Positions 1 through 5,834 of a stretch of DNA of 5,974 nt are shown in pieces. Each line of letters starts with the position of its first letter. The stretch's first letter is position 1. Below the pieces are notes generated by a model. That model had not been told where the DNA came from. It searched no databases and saw only the letters and a program-made list of their open reading frames with translations. The DNA comes from DASSWG01 sp041689995 (GTDB taxonomy: Bacteria; Bacteroidota; Bacteroidia; Flavobacteriales; Flavobacteriaceae), in NCBI GenBank assembly GCA_041689995.1, contig JBDNFD010000088.1, forward strand, positions 1 to 5,974, in the 5' to 3' direction. The position numbers and the translations under genes were made by a program.

Positions 1-2
1 GC

Positions 3-62
3 AATAAAAGGTATTATAAGCGTTCCGAGCTTTTGGAGGCGTTGAAACCCCTAAAAAAATAA
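3..62 (+). CDS. C-terminal fragment of an HTH (excisionase/AlpA-like) protein, 5' truncated by the window
   Basis: Reading frame 3 is open from the window edge to TAA at 60-62 and gives the 19-residue tail NKRYYKRSELLEALKPLKK. The pattern of a basic/aromatic 'RYYKRSEL' followed by a short helix and a 'KP' end is what I know from the C-termini of MerR/HTH_17-type DNA-binding proteins in Bacteroidota mobile elements, where the wing strand is followed by the last helix. Such proteins act as excisionases or as transcription activators of the element (Xis/AlpA role). The stop lies only 4 bases before the next ATG, so it is the upstream member of the same operon. The start and the DNA-recognition helix lie outside the window, so family assignment rests on the tail alone. 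Confidence 0.55.
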   Translation, partial: NKRYYKRSELLEALKPLKK

Positions 63-66
63 GGCT

Positions 67-447
67 ATGAGTTATAAAAAAACCCACAGCCTTAAAAAAT
101 TGTCGAACCAAAGACAAGCGCAAGTTAAACAAATCTACATTTATTTTATAAAAAAATCGGTACTCCAAAAACTTGGAACTACTTATTCCGAACTAAAGAA
201 AACCCATTCACAGGAACGCATTTTCTTTTTAGCACTACAGCACGTAACCGCAACCAAAAAAGCGATTTGCACCGCATTTGATTTAACGATTGAAGCCCAA
301 TGCAGGGAGAAACGAAGACTTGAAAAACGGGATATACTTGTCCAGACTTATAAAAGACATATTTGTAAATTCACGGGAGACCCAGCGCACTATTTAACGA
401 CCGACCCCAGCAAGTTTAACAATGTACTCCACAACTTTAAGCTATGA
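67..447 (+). CDS. Small conserved-type protein with HTH-like core, coupled to the primase-helicase
   Basis: This is a 126-residue, basic, soluble protein with no signal peptide or membrane segment. Residues 60-93 (from VTATKKAIC to LEKRDILVQ) look like a helix-turn-helix or winged-helix unit: helix, short turn at 'FDLTIE', a strongly basic helix CREKRRLEKR (79-88), then a beta-like 'ILVQTYKRHIC'. The ending 'GDPAHYLTTDPSKF' (104-117) resembles a small protein family I recall next to BT4734/VirE-type primases in Bacteroidota mobile DNA; that recollection needs a search. ATG 67 follows the preceding stop by 4 bases. Its own TGA overlaps the next start as ATGA (444-447), which suggests translational coupling with the replication protein. 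A plausible job is DNA binding at the origin or as an accessory replication factor, but no function is demonstrated. It has three cysteines (68, 79, 100) without an evident zinc-site spacing. Confidence 0.75.
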   Translation: MSYKKTHSLKKLSNQRQAQVKQIYIYFIKKSVLQKLGTTYSELKKTHSQERIFFLALQHVTATKKAICTAFDLTIEAQCREKRRLEKRDILVQTYKRHICKFTGDPAHYLTTDPSKFNNVLHNFKL

Positions 448-3400
448 CCACGGACGGCACAACAAAGGCCGTCCAGATTATTGATTTAAAAGCCGATGTT
501 TCCCACGGATTCCCGAAAGTCGATATTGATTTTGAGAAGCCATTTTTTACGGAAATTGAACCATACTACACGAACAAAAAACCAACCCAGCACTTTGGTA
601 TAATTCACAAGTATTCTTTAAGTCAACTCTTGGAACGGCTCAATACTTTCCAGTCCACAGGCAAAAAGGACGAAGCCCCGGCAATCCTAAAAGGGATTTA
701 TAATGGTGGCACAAGTGGCATGTATTGCGATGTTCCCGCAGGGTTTCTATTCTTTGATATTGATGTTAAGGATACCGAAAAGAAAAAAGAAAATGTTCAC
801 TTAAAATGCAAATTGAAAAACGCAAACGCATTTGAAGCGGTTCGGAAATTTGCCCTATTGACTTGGCGGTCAAATTCGGGTTTAGGTATTGCAGGGCTGT
901 TATACGTTCCACAGTTGGCCGAAATTGGAAGGGATAAAACAAAAGAACATTCTACAATAGGAAAGGCTATAATAGCACACCTGACCAAAGAACTGAAAAG
1001 GAAAAATATTGTTATTTCCTTTGATAACGCTCAAAGTACGTTTAGGCAAATTCGATACTTGGCAGGGCAAACGGAGAAATGCAATTTCAACTCCAGCCCA
1101 GCCATATTTGAATATCAAATAACGGAAACCCCCAGAGTTTATGCAAACGGCGTTAACGCCTATGCAAATAAAGATTACAGGCCTGTTATCGGTAGCATAG
1201 CGGAACAATACAACCAGAAAAACAGTATCAAAGATGTTTTATTCCAATGTGGATTTGAACACGTCAAAGACAACCGATATAAGCACCAAAGAACCGGAAG
1301 TTCCACTTCGGGATTTGTTGACGAAAATAAAAATGTGTTTGTGAATTTTAGTGGGAGCTTTGCCAAAATAGGCGATTACAGCCCAGCCCGTTTAGTTTGT
1401 TATTGCCTTTATAATTATGATTGGCAAGCGTTCCGCAAGGCTTTAAGAGAGCAAGGTTATGAAGATAGAGAACCGACCCCAGAAGCAGTTAAAAACGCTC
1501 AAAGGGCTTTAAGCAAATCCACGGTATCCCGAGATAAACAAATCTTTGCAGAATGCAATCCTTTACAGAATTTGCCATTTGTGGAAAAGTTGAAATTCGT
1601 AAATGATAATTGCAAAAATGAAAATGAAAAACCATTCTTTTATCAATATATAAAACTTAAAAACCTATCAATAAAAAACGAACCTGTTTTAAAAATTGAC
1701 GGTTATGTGAGCGAAGTATTTAACGACATTCTCAATTATGCAGACCAGTATCAAAAGGTAATTGTAAAGGCCGAAACGGGAACGGGAAAGACTTATTCCG
1801 TTATATCAGAATTTCCAAAATTAAGACCAGACCACCGATGTTTGATAATAGCACCTTTGACCGTTATCGTTGACCAAACCAAAAGGGAACATGGTATAGT
1901 TGGGCTTACTGGACAAAGTGGCATTAATGACCATAGGGAAGCAAAGACGGCAAAAATGATCATTGCCACACAGGAACAAGCTGTTAAACATTTGAAGGAC
2001 GGGAACGGGTTTGATTATATTTTCGTTGACGAAATGCACAATTTTTTAACCGCCAATGATTATAAAGAAATTTTGCCCGAGCTGACCTATTTACTAAAGG
2101 ATAAAAAGGTTATCGGTTTAACAGCAACCCCAAACGCTGTCTTTTCAAAGATTGGATATAAATTACTATCAGTAGAAAAACGAAACCAAAAACGTACTAA
2201 ATTGATCCAGCGGTCAAGTAATTTTCCAGCCTATAAAATAATTTTAGAGCATCAAAAAAACGTTACCAAAAAAAGTATTTACCGGTTAAACTCTAAAAAA
2301 ACATTATTGGACGTGAAAGCCGAATTAATAGAAAACCACGGTTTCAGCGAAATGGATTTCTTTGTTATCTATTCCGACAAACATATCAAACAATCCCAGC
2401 GGTTTAAGGGAATGATTTATAACCAACAATTCCCACAGGATGCAAAGATAATTTTAACGACCGCAATAATTGATGAAGGATTGAATATCTACGACAAACA
2501 AAAGGCGTTTTCCGATGTTGTATTTATAGATTCCGATTATACTCCACGGCCGGAAAGTTTGAAACAATTTTTTGCAAGGTTCAGAAATGACGATTCGGAC
2601 AGACTTAATTATCATTATCGAAAGTTTAAGAAAGACCAGGATATAATTAACTGGAATTGGGAATGGGATTATAATAAGCGGTTAAAAAACTTAGTGGAAG
2701 ATGTGGAAGGAATTGAAGATTTCAACTCTTATAATGATTTGGCAAACGATGGTAAATTCTATTATCCTGACCATTCCGTTAATAAATACGCCCTTGGATA
2801 TTCAGTTACCGAACAATTTTTTGAACGGCTCACAATAGCGGAAGCAAACGAATATCTAAAGCAAAATTATAACTTGGATATTCAAGTCGATGCAATCGAG
2901 TTTGAAAGCAACGTTTCCAGCGATAGGCAAAAACGAAGCACCGATATAAAAAACGCTACACTTTATAAAAGATGGGTAATTGAGGACAACCGGGATGCGA
3001 TAAAAAAGATTGTCCGAAACCATACAAGTAAAAAGAAGCTGAAAAATGATATTCAAAAAACGGATTTATTTAGTGTAGATACACCCAGCACTTTGGAGGA
3101 CGATGTACGTTTTTACCTATCGGATTTTGAAAGATTGATTTCCGAAACTGAAAAAATTAAGAACCTGACAGATCGCGAACCAGAAAGCTTATTGTTCGAT
3201 GGAAATAAATTAAGGAACAAACAGAAATATAACCGTTTTGTTCAGAGAATTGAGAATATAACGGTTATCGACAATCCACAAACACAAACCGACCACAAAA
3301 ACAGATTGAAGATGCTGAATTTTATAAAAGATGCTATCGAACTGCGTGAATTTCAAAACCCTGACTTATGGAAGTTATGGAGCAAACAAAAGGTTTCCAA

Positions 3401-3530
3401 TACCAAAGGATTTAAAAATTATACTTTGTTGGATTTGATAGTGGATAACTTGCCCGTTTCGATGGAAATAACGCAGGATTCAAATACAAAAATTTACAGT
3501 ATTGGCGAACTACGTGAAAAGAAATTTTAA
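444..3530 (+). CDS. Primase-helicase fusion: BT4734/VirE-like N-terminal domain plus SF2 origin-binding-type helicase
   Basis: This is the likely replication initiator of the element, 1028 residues, cytoplasmic. Residues about 70-215 fit the BT4734-like/VirE N-terminal fold, related to archaeo-eukaryotic primases: FFDID with acidic D105 and D107, a small-residue loop SNSGLG (143-148), then D194 followed by R201 and R204 in 'STFRQIRYL'. The histidine usual in the primase motif II is not evident. Residues 262-341 form a second small domain like those following such primases. The helicase core spans roughly 425-720: Walker A ETGTGKT (444-450, K449), DEMH (529-532) for Walker B, TATP (560-563), ILTTAIIDEGLN (670-681), and motif VI QFFARFR (708-714). 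These match SF2 helicases of the herpes UL9/origin-binding type rather than the SF3/D5 helicases commoner behind such primases. Residues 716-1028 are unrecognised and may bind the origin. The start overlaps the previous stop by ATGA. Confidence 0.85.
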   Translation: MTTDGTTKAVQIIDLKADVSHGFPKVDIDFEKPFFTEIEPYYTNKKPTQHFGIIHKYSLSQLLERLNTFQSTGKKDEAPAILKGIYNGGTSGMYCDVPAGFLFFDIDVKDTEKKKENVHLKCKLKNANAFEAVRKFALLTWRSNSGLGIAGLLYVPQLAEIGRDKTKEHSTIGKAIIAHLTKELKRKNIVISFDNAQSTFRQIRYLAGQTEKCNFNSSPAIFEYQITETPRVYANGVNAYANKDYRPVIGSIAEQYNQKNSIKDVLFQCGFEHVKDNRYKHQRTGSSTSGFVDENKNVFVNFSGSFAKIGDYSPARLVCYCLYNYDWQAFRKALREQGYEDREPTPEAVKNAQRALSKSTVSRDKQIFAECNPLQNLPFVEKLKFVNDNCKNENEKPFFYQYIKLKNLSIKNEPVLKIDGYVSEVFNDILNYADQYQKVIVKAETGTGKTYSVISEFPKLRPDHRCLIIAPLTVIVDQTKREHGIVGLTGQSGINDHREAKTAKMIIATQEQAVKHLKDGNGFDYIFVDEMHNFLTANDYKEILPELTYLLKDKKVIGLTATPNAVFSKIGYKLLSVEKRNQKRTKLIQRSSNFPAYKIILEHQKNVTKKSIYRLNSKKTLLDVKAELIENHGFSEMDFFVIYSDKHIKQSQRFKGMIYNQQFPQDAKIILTTAIIDEGLNIYDKQKAFSDVVFIDSDYTPRPESLKQFFARFRNDDSDRLNYHYRKFKKDQDIINWNWEWDYNKRLKNLVEDVEGIEDFNSYNDLANDGKFYYPDHSVNKYALGYSVTEQFFERLTIAEANEYLKQNYNLDIQVDAIEFESNVSSDRQKRSTDIKNATLYKRWVIEDNRDAIKKIVRNHTSKKKLKNDIQKTDLFSVDTPSTLEDDVRFYLSDFERLISETEKIKNLTDREPESLLFDGNKLRNKQKYNRFVQRIENITVIDNPQTQTDHKNRLKMLNFIKDAIELREFQNPDLWKLWSKQKVSNTKGFKNYTLLDLIVDNLPVSMEITQDSNTKIYSIGELREKKF

Positions 3531-3553
3531 CATAAATTTCAAGCGTTTTTTTT
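3521..3553 (+). terminator. Weak AT-rich hairpin plus T8 after the primase-helicase gene
   Basis: GAAATTT (3521-3527) and AAATTTC (3534-3540) form a 7-bp stem with a 6-base loop that contains the TAA stop, and a run of eight T follows at 3546-3553. The stem is almost pure A-T and the T-run starts 5 bases after it, so this is at best a weak intrinsic terminator. It would separate the replication operon from the packaging-type module downstream. Confidence 0.35.
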
Positions 3554-3606
3554 GCCTCGAAATAAGTGTTAAAAAAACCTGTTAAGCCCTGTAAACACTA
3601 ATTGTT

Positions 3607-3663
3607 TTTAATCTAAAGTACTTTTATCTTTTCCTTATAAGAACAAAAGTACTTTAGATTAAA
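3607..3663. repeat. 19-bp perfect inverted repeat, candidate origin or operator
   Basis: The left arm (3607-3625) and right arm (3645-3663) are exact reverse complements over 19 bases around a 19-base spacer. Each arm contains its own 10-bp palindrome AAAGTACTTT (3615-3624 and 3646-3655). The arms can therefore be read as two identical dimer-binding sites whose centres lie 31 bp apart, close to three helical turns. The downstream side has no T-run, so it does not look like a terminator. Its place directly after the replication gene and before the terminase-like module fits an iteron-type origin for the primase-helicase or a shared operator. Which of the two cannot be decided from sequence. 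Confidence 0.85.
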
Positions 3664-3675
3664 GAATGCAACAAA
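3644..3675 (-). promoter_or_regulatory. Possible Bacteroidota-type promoter reading leftward
   Basis: On the - strand TTTG (3675-3672) is followed after 20 bases by TACTTTTG (3651-3644), a full match to the Bacteroidota -33 TTTG / -7 TAnnTTTG pattern at an accepted spacing. The -7 element lies inside the right arm of the inverted repeat, so a protein bound there would block it. No leftward gene is visible, so the product would be an antisense or untranslated RNA overlapping the end of the primase-helicase gene. The motif is short, so a chance match is possible. Confidence 0.35.
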
Positions 3676-3756
3676 CCCGGGCCCGGTTTCAAGGGATAAT
3701 ATTGTTCTAATAATAGATAAAACCTATCAAAGGGAAATTGTTGACAAGTTTTTGTA

Positions 3757-3987
3757 ATGATTAAGATAAAAATGATCCCCAAACCCCTTGTTAATCACTA
3801 TCTTTATAGTATGGAATACAACCTTACAAATGAACTAAAAAATTTGATACAAATGGAAATTGAGAACCACCAAAAACAAAAGGAAATATTCCGGGCGGTG
3901 GGAAAACAGCTATTCCCGGACATTAAAGAAATTGCCTTTATTGTTGGCGACAAATTAGAAACGGTTTCCTATGAACCCTTATTTTGA
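3757..3987 (+). CDS. Hypothetical small protein, first gene of the downstream module
   Basis: A 76-residue reading frame with no family that I recognise. The C-terminal two thirds (from M19, 'MEYNLTNELKNLIQ') read as a helical, charged segment with KQKEIFRAVGKQLFPDIKE, followed by a short beta-like end 'IAFIVGDKLETVSYEP'. There is no signal peptide or transmembrane segment. The start is uncertain: ATG 3757 gives 76 residues, ATG 3772 gives 71 and ATG 3811 gives 58. The first 18 residues are basic and poorly protein-like, so the shorter form is quite possible. The gene ends 5 bases before the ATG of the terminase-like gene, so the two are co-transcribed. Being first after the putative operator and directly before the terminase-like protein, it might be a small regulator or a packaging modulator; that is only inference. 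Confidence 0.6.
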   Translation: MIKIKMIPKPLVNHYLYSMEYNLTNELKNLIQMEIENHQKQKEIFRAVGKQLFPDIKEIAFIVGDKLETVSYEPLF

Positions 3988-3992
3988 ATATA

Positions 3993-4418
3993 ATGACAGA
4001 TAAAACCTTTGAAAAATATAAAACGGTAATTGATGAATGGTTTGTTAATGGCTTTAATGGTACACAAGCTTATTTAAAATATTACACTAAAGTAAGCGAA
4101 GATACCGCAGCGGTTAAATTCAGCGAATTGGTAAGAATTGGTAAGGTTGACGAATACCTAAAGAGCAAGCAAGCCACAACGGCAAACAAGGCACAAATGA
4201 CGTATGAGGACAATTTAAACAAGTTGGAACAGCTAAGAGTAAAGGCGGAAGATTCAGGCCGTTATAACGATGCTATAAACGCCATTCGAGAAATGAATAA
4301 AATGTTAGGCCATTACAAGCAAAACAACAGCCAAAAGGCAGAAAATAAAATATCATTTGACATTCCACATATCGAGGTTTCTTATAATTCAAAAAAAATA
4401 AGCCTTGCCACGGAATAA
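3993..4418 (+). CDS. Terminase small-subunit-like DNA-binding protein
   Basis: A 141-residue protein from ATG 3993; an in-frame TTG at 3984 would add three residues and overlap the previous stop, but ATG is preferred. Residues about 5-59 fit the N-terminal helix-turn-helix of the Terminase_2 group: a helix ending 'EWFVNGFNGTQAYLKYY', then 'VSEDTAAVKFSELVRIGKV' and 'DEYLKSK', corresponding to the family pattern N-x-T-Q-A, tA, lL, V-x-x-hh. Residues 71-108 give a helical segment 'NDAINAIREMNKMLGHYK' like the oligomerisation/C-terminal helices of the family. Small terminases recognise the pac/cos site on phage DNA and load the large-subunit motor. No large subunit follows, which is normal for phage satellites, where a stand-alone TerS redirects helper-phage packaging. 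The tail 'ISFDIPHIEV' could contact a large terminase. A generic HTH regulator is the alternative. Confidence 0.7.
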   Translation: MTDKTFEKYKTVIDEWFVNGFNGTQAYLKYYTKVSEDTAAVKFSELVRIGKVDEYLKSKQATTANKAQMTYEDNLNKLEQLRVKAEDSGRYNDAINAIREMNKMLGHYKQNNSQKAENKISFDIPHIEVSYNSKKISLATE

Positions 4419-4460
4419 CCTATTTACAACTCAAAATTAATCACTTAAATTTTTAAACCA

Positions 4461-4589
4461 ATGGACAGAATTAACACTTTGAAAACAGAAATTGCCGAAA
4501 GACAAGCCGAATTAACAAGGCTGGAAGGTGGCGACAAAAAGCCATCAGAAAAAGAAATGGACGAAATAATTAAAGGCGCGACAAGATGA
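4461..4589 (+). CDS. 42-residue microprotein, coiled-coil type, coupled to the next gene
   Basis: ATG 4461 opens a 42-codon frame beginning MDRINTLKTEIAERQAELTR and ending at TGA 4587-4589. Its stop overlaps the next start as ATGA (4586-4589), the same coupling as at 444-447, which supports real translation. The first 21 residues have hydrophobic positions (I4, L7, I11, L18, L21) suited to a short amphipathic or coiled-coil helix; a GG break and a highly charged tail (KKPSEKEMDEIIKGATR) follow. No cysteines, no membrane segment. Similar short 'spacer-helix' peptides occur in phage structural and packaging clusters, but I do not recognise a family. It could act as a leader peptide coupling translation of the 238-residue protein, or as a small partner of it. 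Confidence 0.6.
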   Translation: MDRINTLKTEIAERQAELTRLEGGDKKPSEKEMDEIIKGATR

Positions 4590-5302
4590 AAAGGATATTG
4601 ATACACGAGGACAAAGGGCTTTTTGAAAAAATCAAAAAAGACCTACACACATTTTATCCGCTATTGGAAAAAATGAAAACGAGTTATGAACTTTTAGAAC
4701 TGGGAACTTTTAAAAACGAGGTTATGGAAGTTTTGAAAGCAAAAGGGGCAAACCAGATTGAAGTGGAATTTTACGAAAATATAGCCAGTCAACTGGACAA
4801 GTCCGGCATAACGTCAAAGTCAATGCGCCAAACCCTAATAAACGGGAATACGTCTTTGATACTGGAATTTAAAATATCTTTTTCAGGTGCTAAAGATTTC
4901 AAGATTAACCAACCCCCAGGACTAAACCAATGGCCTACCTTGGATTTTAATCTAATTTCATTTAATGACGACAGCAAAACGTTCCAAGTTGATGCAACAG
5001 CAGAAGCGGAAATTTTAGAAACCTATTGCAGGATTTATTTAGATAGCGAAAACGAAAAAAAGATATATGATTCTTTGTTGAATTTCGTACGAGCACAAGG
5101 CAGGGTTAGGGAGTCTTTAAAAGAAGTTGGTTATACTTTTCAAAGGGAAGGTTTTGAACTAAATGGAATAATACAGAACTTTTTAACCACGTCCCCAGAG
5201 GTTTCTATAAAACCCGATGCAATCAAATTCGCGGTAAACCAGAAAAATATACTGGAGCAAAGAAGTAATTTAATGAAAAACATTCGAGCAAATGGCAATT
5301 GA
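4586..5302 (+). CDS. Hypothetical 238-residue protein of the packaging-type module
   Basis: I do not recognise this protein. It has no signal peptide, transmembrane segment, P-loop or obvious metal-binding cluster, and no cysteine other than C147. Residues 1-90 are predicted mainly helical and charged. Residues about 90-135 alternate like beta strands ('SLILEFKISFSGAKDF', 'PTLDFNLISFNDD') around a proline/glycine-rich loop NQPPGLNQWP. Residues 138-200 are helical again with a basic patch 'RAQGRVRESLKEVGY', and the end (215-238) is helical and basic. Starts and stops are tight: ATGA overlap with the microprotein before it and an 11-base overlap with the gene after it (5292-5302). Lying between two small-terminase-like genes, it is likely to serve the same packaging, capsid-modifying or phage-interference step, but that is inference from position. 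The ATG start is fixed by the overlap. Confidence 0.75.
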   Translation: MKRILIHEDKGLFEKIKKDLHTFYPLLEKMKTSYELLELGTFKNEVMEVLKAKGANQIEVEFYENIASQLDKSGITSKSMRQTLINGNTSLILEFKISFSGAKDFKINQPPGLNQWPTLDFNLISFNDDSKTFQVDATAEAEILETYCRIYLDSENEKKIYDSLLNFVRAQGRVRESLKEVGYTFQREGFELNGIIQNFLTTSPEVSIKPDAIKFAVNQKNILEQRSNLMKNIRANGN

Positions 5303-5657
5303 AAACTTTGGAGACAAAATAAATACCAACGGATTCGCACAAAATCCCGAGAACATCAACACGAAAGGGCGACCTGTATCTATTCGGACGGATCTAAAAA
5401 CCATTTTAGAAGGAAATGGAGAAATGACCATTGAAGCAAAGAATGTTTCTAAAATCCACGAAGACGGGAGTGTTACCGTAAAGTTACCACAAACGGAAAG
5501 TATTGTATTGCGGTTACTGGAATGGACAAACAGCGACAAAGGAAATGAGAGCCTAAAAGCGATCGGCATGATAATGGAAACAATCGACGGCAAACCGGAG
5601 CAAAAAACAGAGCTTGCAATAAACTTTGAACCAATAACAGGGATGGTTATTGATTAG
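5292..5657 (+). CDS. DUF5681-like, small-terminase-related protein
   Basis: A 121-residue protein. Residues 15-28 (FAQNPENINTKGRP) match the N-terminal signature of DUF5681-type phage proteins, which read like 'NPenin-xx-GRPkg' and are found beside or as small terminase subunits. The C-terminal part fits the second half of such proteins: 'TESIVLRLLEWTNSDKGN' followed by 'SLKAIGMIMETIDGKPEQK' (87-105), where an A-I-x-x-I-x-x-x-I-D-G-K-P helix end is typical. Between them are 'TDLKTILEGNG' and a short strand pair. The role is presumably DNA binding in packaging or helping the terminase. It starts inside the previous gene (11-base overlap, different frame), so translation is coupled, and it is the last gene before the element end. 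Having this together with the Terminase_2-like protein in one small element is unusual. Confidence 0.65.
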   Translation: MAIENFGDKINTNGFAQNPENINTKGRPVSIRTDLKTILEGNGEMTIEAKNVSKIHEDGSVTVKLPQTESIVLRLLEWTNSDKGNESLKAIGMIMETIDGKPEQKTELAINFEPITGMVID

Positions 5658-5667
5658 ATTTTGAACT

Positions 5668-5718
5668 AATAAAATGCACGGAATGCACGAAATGAAGCCT
5701 TAAAAAAAACATTTTATT
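5668..5718 (+). terminator. Long-range AT hairpin after the last gene (weak terminator candidate)
   Basis: AATAAAATG (5668-5676) and CATTTTATT (5710-5718) are exact reverse complements over 9 bases, starting 11 bases after the last + strand stop, with a 33-base loop and TT following. The stem is AT-rich and the loop large, so this is a low-confidence end signal. The stronger hairpin at 5790-5828 may be the real stop for rightward transcripts. Confidence 0.2.
5673..5694. repeat. Short tandem repeat, 9-bp period, near the element end
   Basis: AATGCACGG (5673-5681) and AATGCACGA (5682-5690) stand in tandem, followed by a partial third copy starting AATG (5691-5694). They lie about 140 bases from the tRNA 3' end, where tyrosine integrases often have arm-type binding sites. 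An integrase or Xis binding role is a guess. Confidence 0.4.
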
Positions 5719-5759
5719 TTCACTTTTCACTCAATTACATAGTCTTAAAACCCATCACC

Positions 5760-5774
5760 GTACGAAAATCGTAC
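5760..5774. repeat. Palindrome GTACGA-AAA-TCGTAC near the attachment end
   Basis: Six-base arms (5760-5765 and 5769-5774) flank three A residues. The left half with its flank, CCGTACGAA (5758-5766), recurs exactly inside the tRNA gene at 5856-5864, 98 bases away. This could be an integrase or excisionase site or chance; the left attachment site, needed to decide, is not in the window. Confidence 0.45.
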
Positions 5775-5789
5775 AAATACCAAAACTAA

Positions 5790-5828
5790 AAAACCTCAAC
5801 AGTCTATAAATTAGATAGTTGAGGTTTT
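5790..5828. terminator. Strong intrinsic terminator, probably bidirectional
   Basis: AAAACCTCAAC (5790-5800) and GTTGAGGTTTT (5818-5828) are exact reverse complements over 11 bases, with extra pairing TCTA/TAGA inside the 17-base loop. On the - strand the hairpin begins 6 bases after the tRNA 3' end and runs into a T-rich tail, as expected for the tRNA-Leu terminator. On the + strand it ends in TTTT and can stop transcripts leaving the element. It thus separates the converging mobile-element operon and the tRNA gene. Confidence 0.8.
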
Positions 5829-5834
5829 CATTTG

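Larger units (their letters stand above)
3531..3756. other. Noncoding region between replication and packaging-type modules
   Basis: I see no supported gene in these 226 bases. In order they hold the T8 run (3546-3553), the inverted repeat (3607-3663), a GC-only palindrome CCGGGCCCGG (3677-3686) standing out in AT-rich DNA, and an AT-rich stretch (about 3691-3756). That stretch carries an imperfect repeat: AAGGGA plus ATTGTT at 3691-3706 and again at 3730-3742. Binding-site arms beside an easily melted AT-rich stretch is the usual make-up of a plasmid- or phage-type origin. The same interval must also carry the promoter of the downstream module if that module is not read through from upstream. 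I found no convincing + strand TTTG/TAnnTTTG pair. Confidence 0.6.

Noticed and set aside
797..1366. Open frames of 63-102 codons on the - strand inside the primase-helicase gene
   Set aside because: They lie opposite a long, motif-rich coding frame, overlap one another and have compositions typical of antisense reading (many Phe, Cys and Ile).
3562..3600. AGTGTT/AACACT inverted pair as a hairpin
   Set aside because: It has only six bases, a loop of over 20 bases and no T-run or conserved context.
3741..3770. Sigma-70-like promoter TTGACA - 18 bases - GATAAA
   Set aside because: The -10 box is poor and Bacteroidota do not normally use the E. coli-type consensus. It is kept only as a remark on the start of the small gene at 3757.
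3984..3992. TTG start giving three extra residues to the terminase-like protein
   Set aside because: It overlaps the previous stop, and an ATG follows at 3993 with family-like sequence beginning after it. TTG starts are uncommon in these bacteria.
5140..5593. - strand frames opposite the 238- and 121-residue genes
   Set aside because: The + strand frames show overlaps with their neighbours and, for the 121-residue gene, recognised sequence. The - strand frames show no family features.
5674..5703. Nine-codon frame MHGMHEMKP
   Set aside because: It is only the translation of the 9-bp tandem repeat and has no coupling to any gene.
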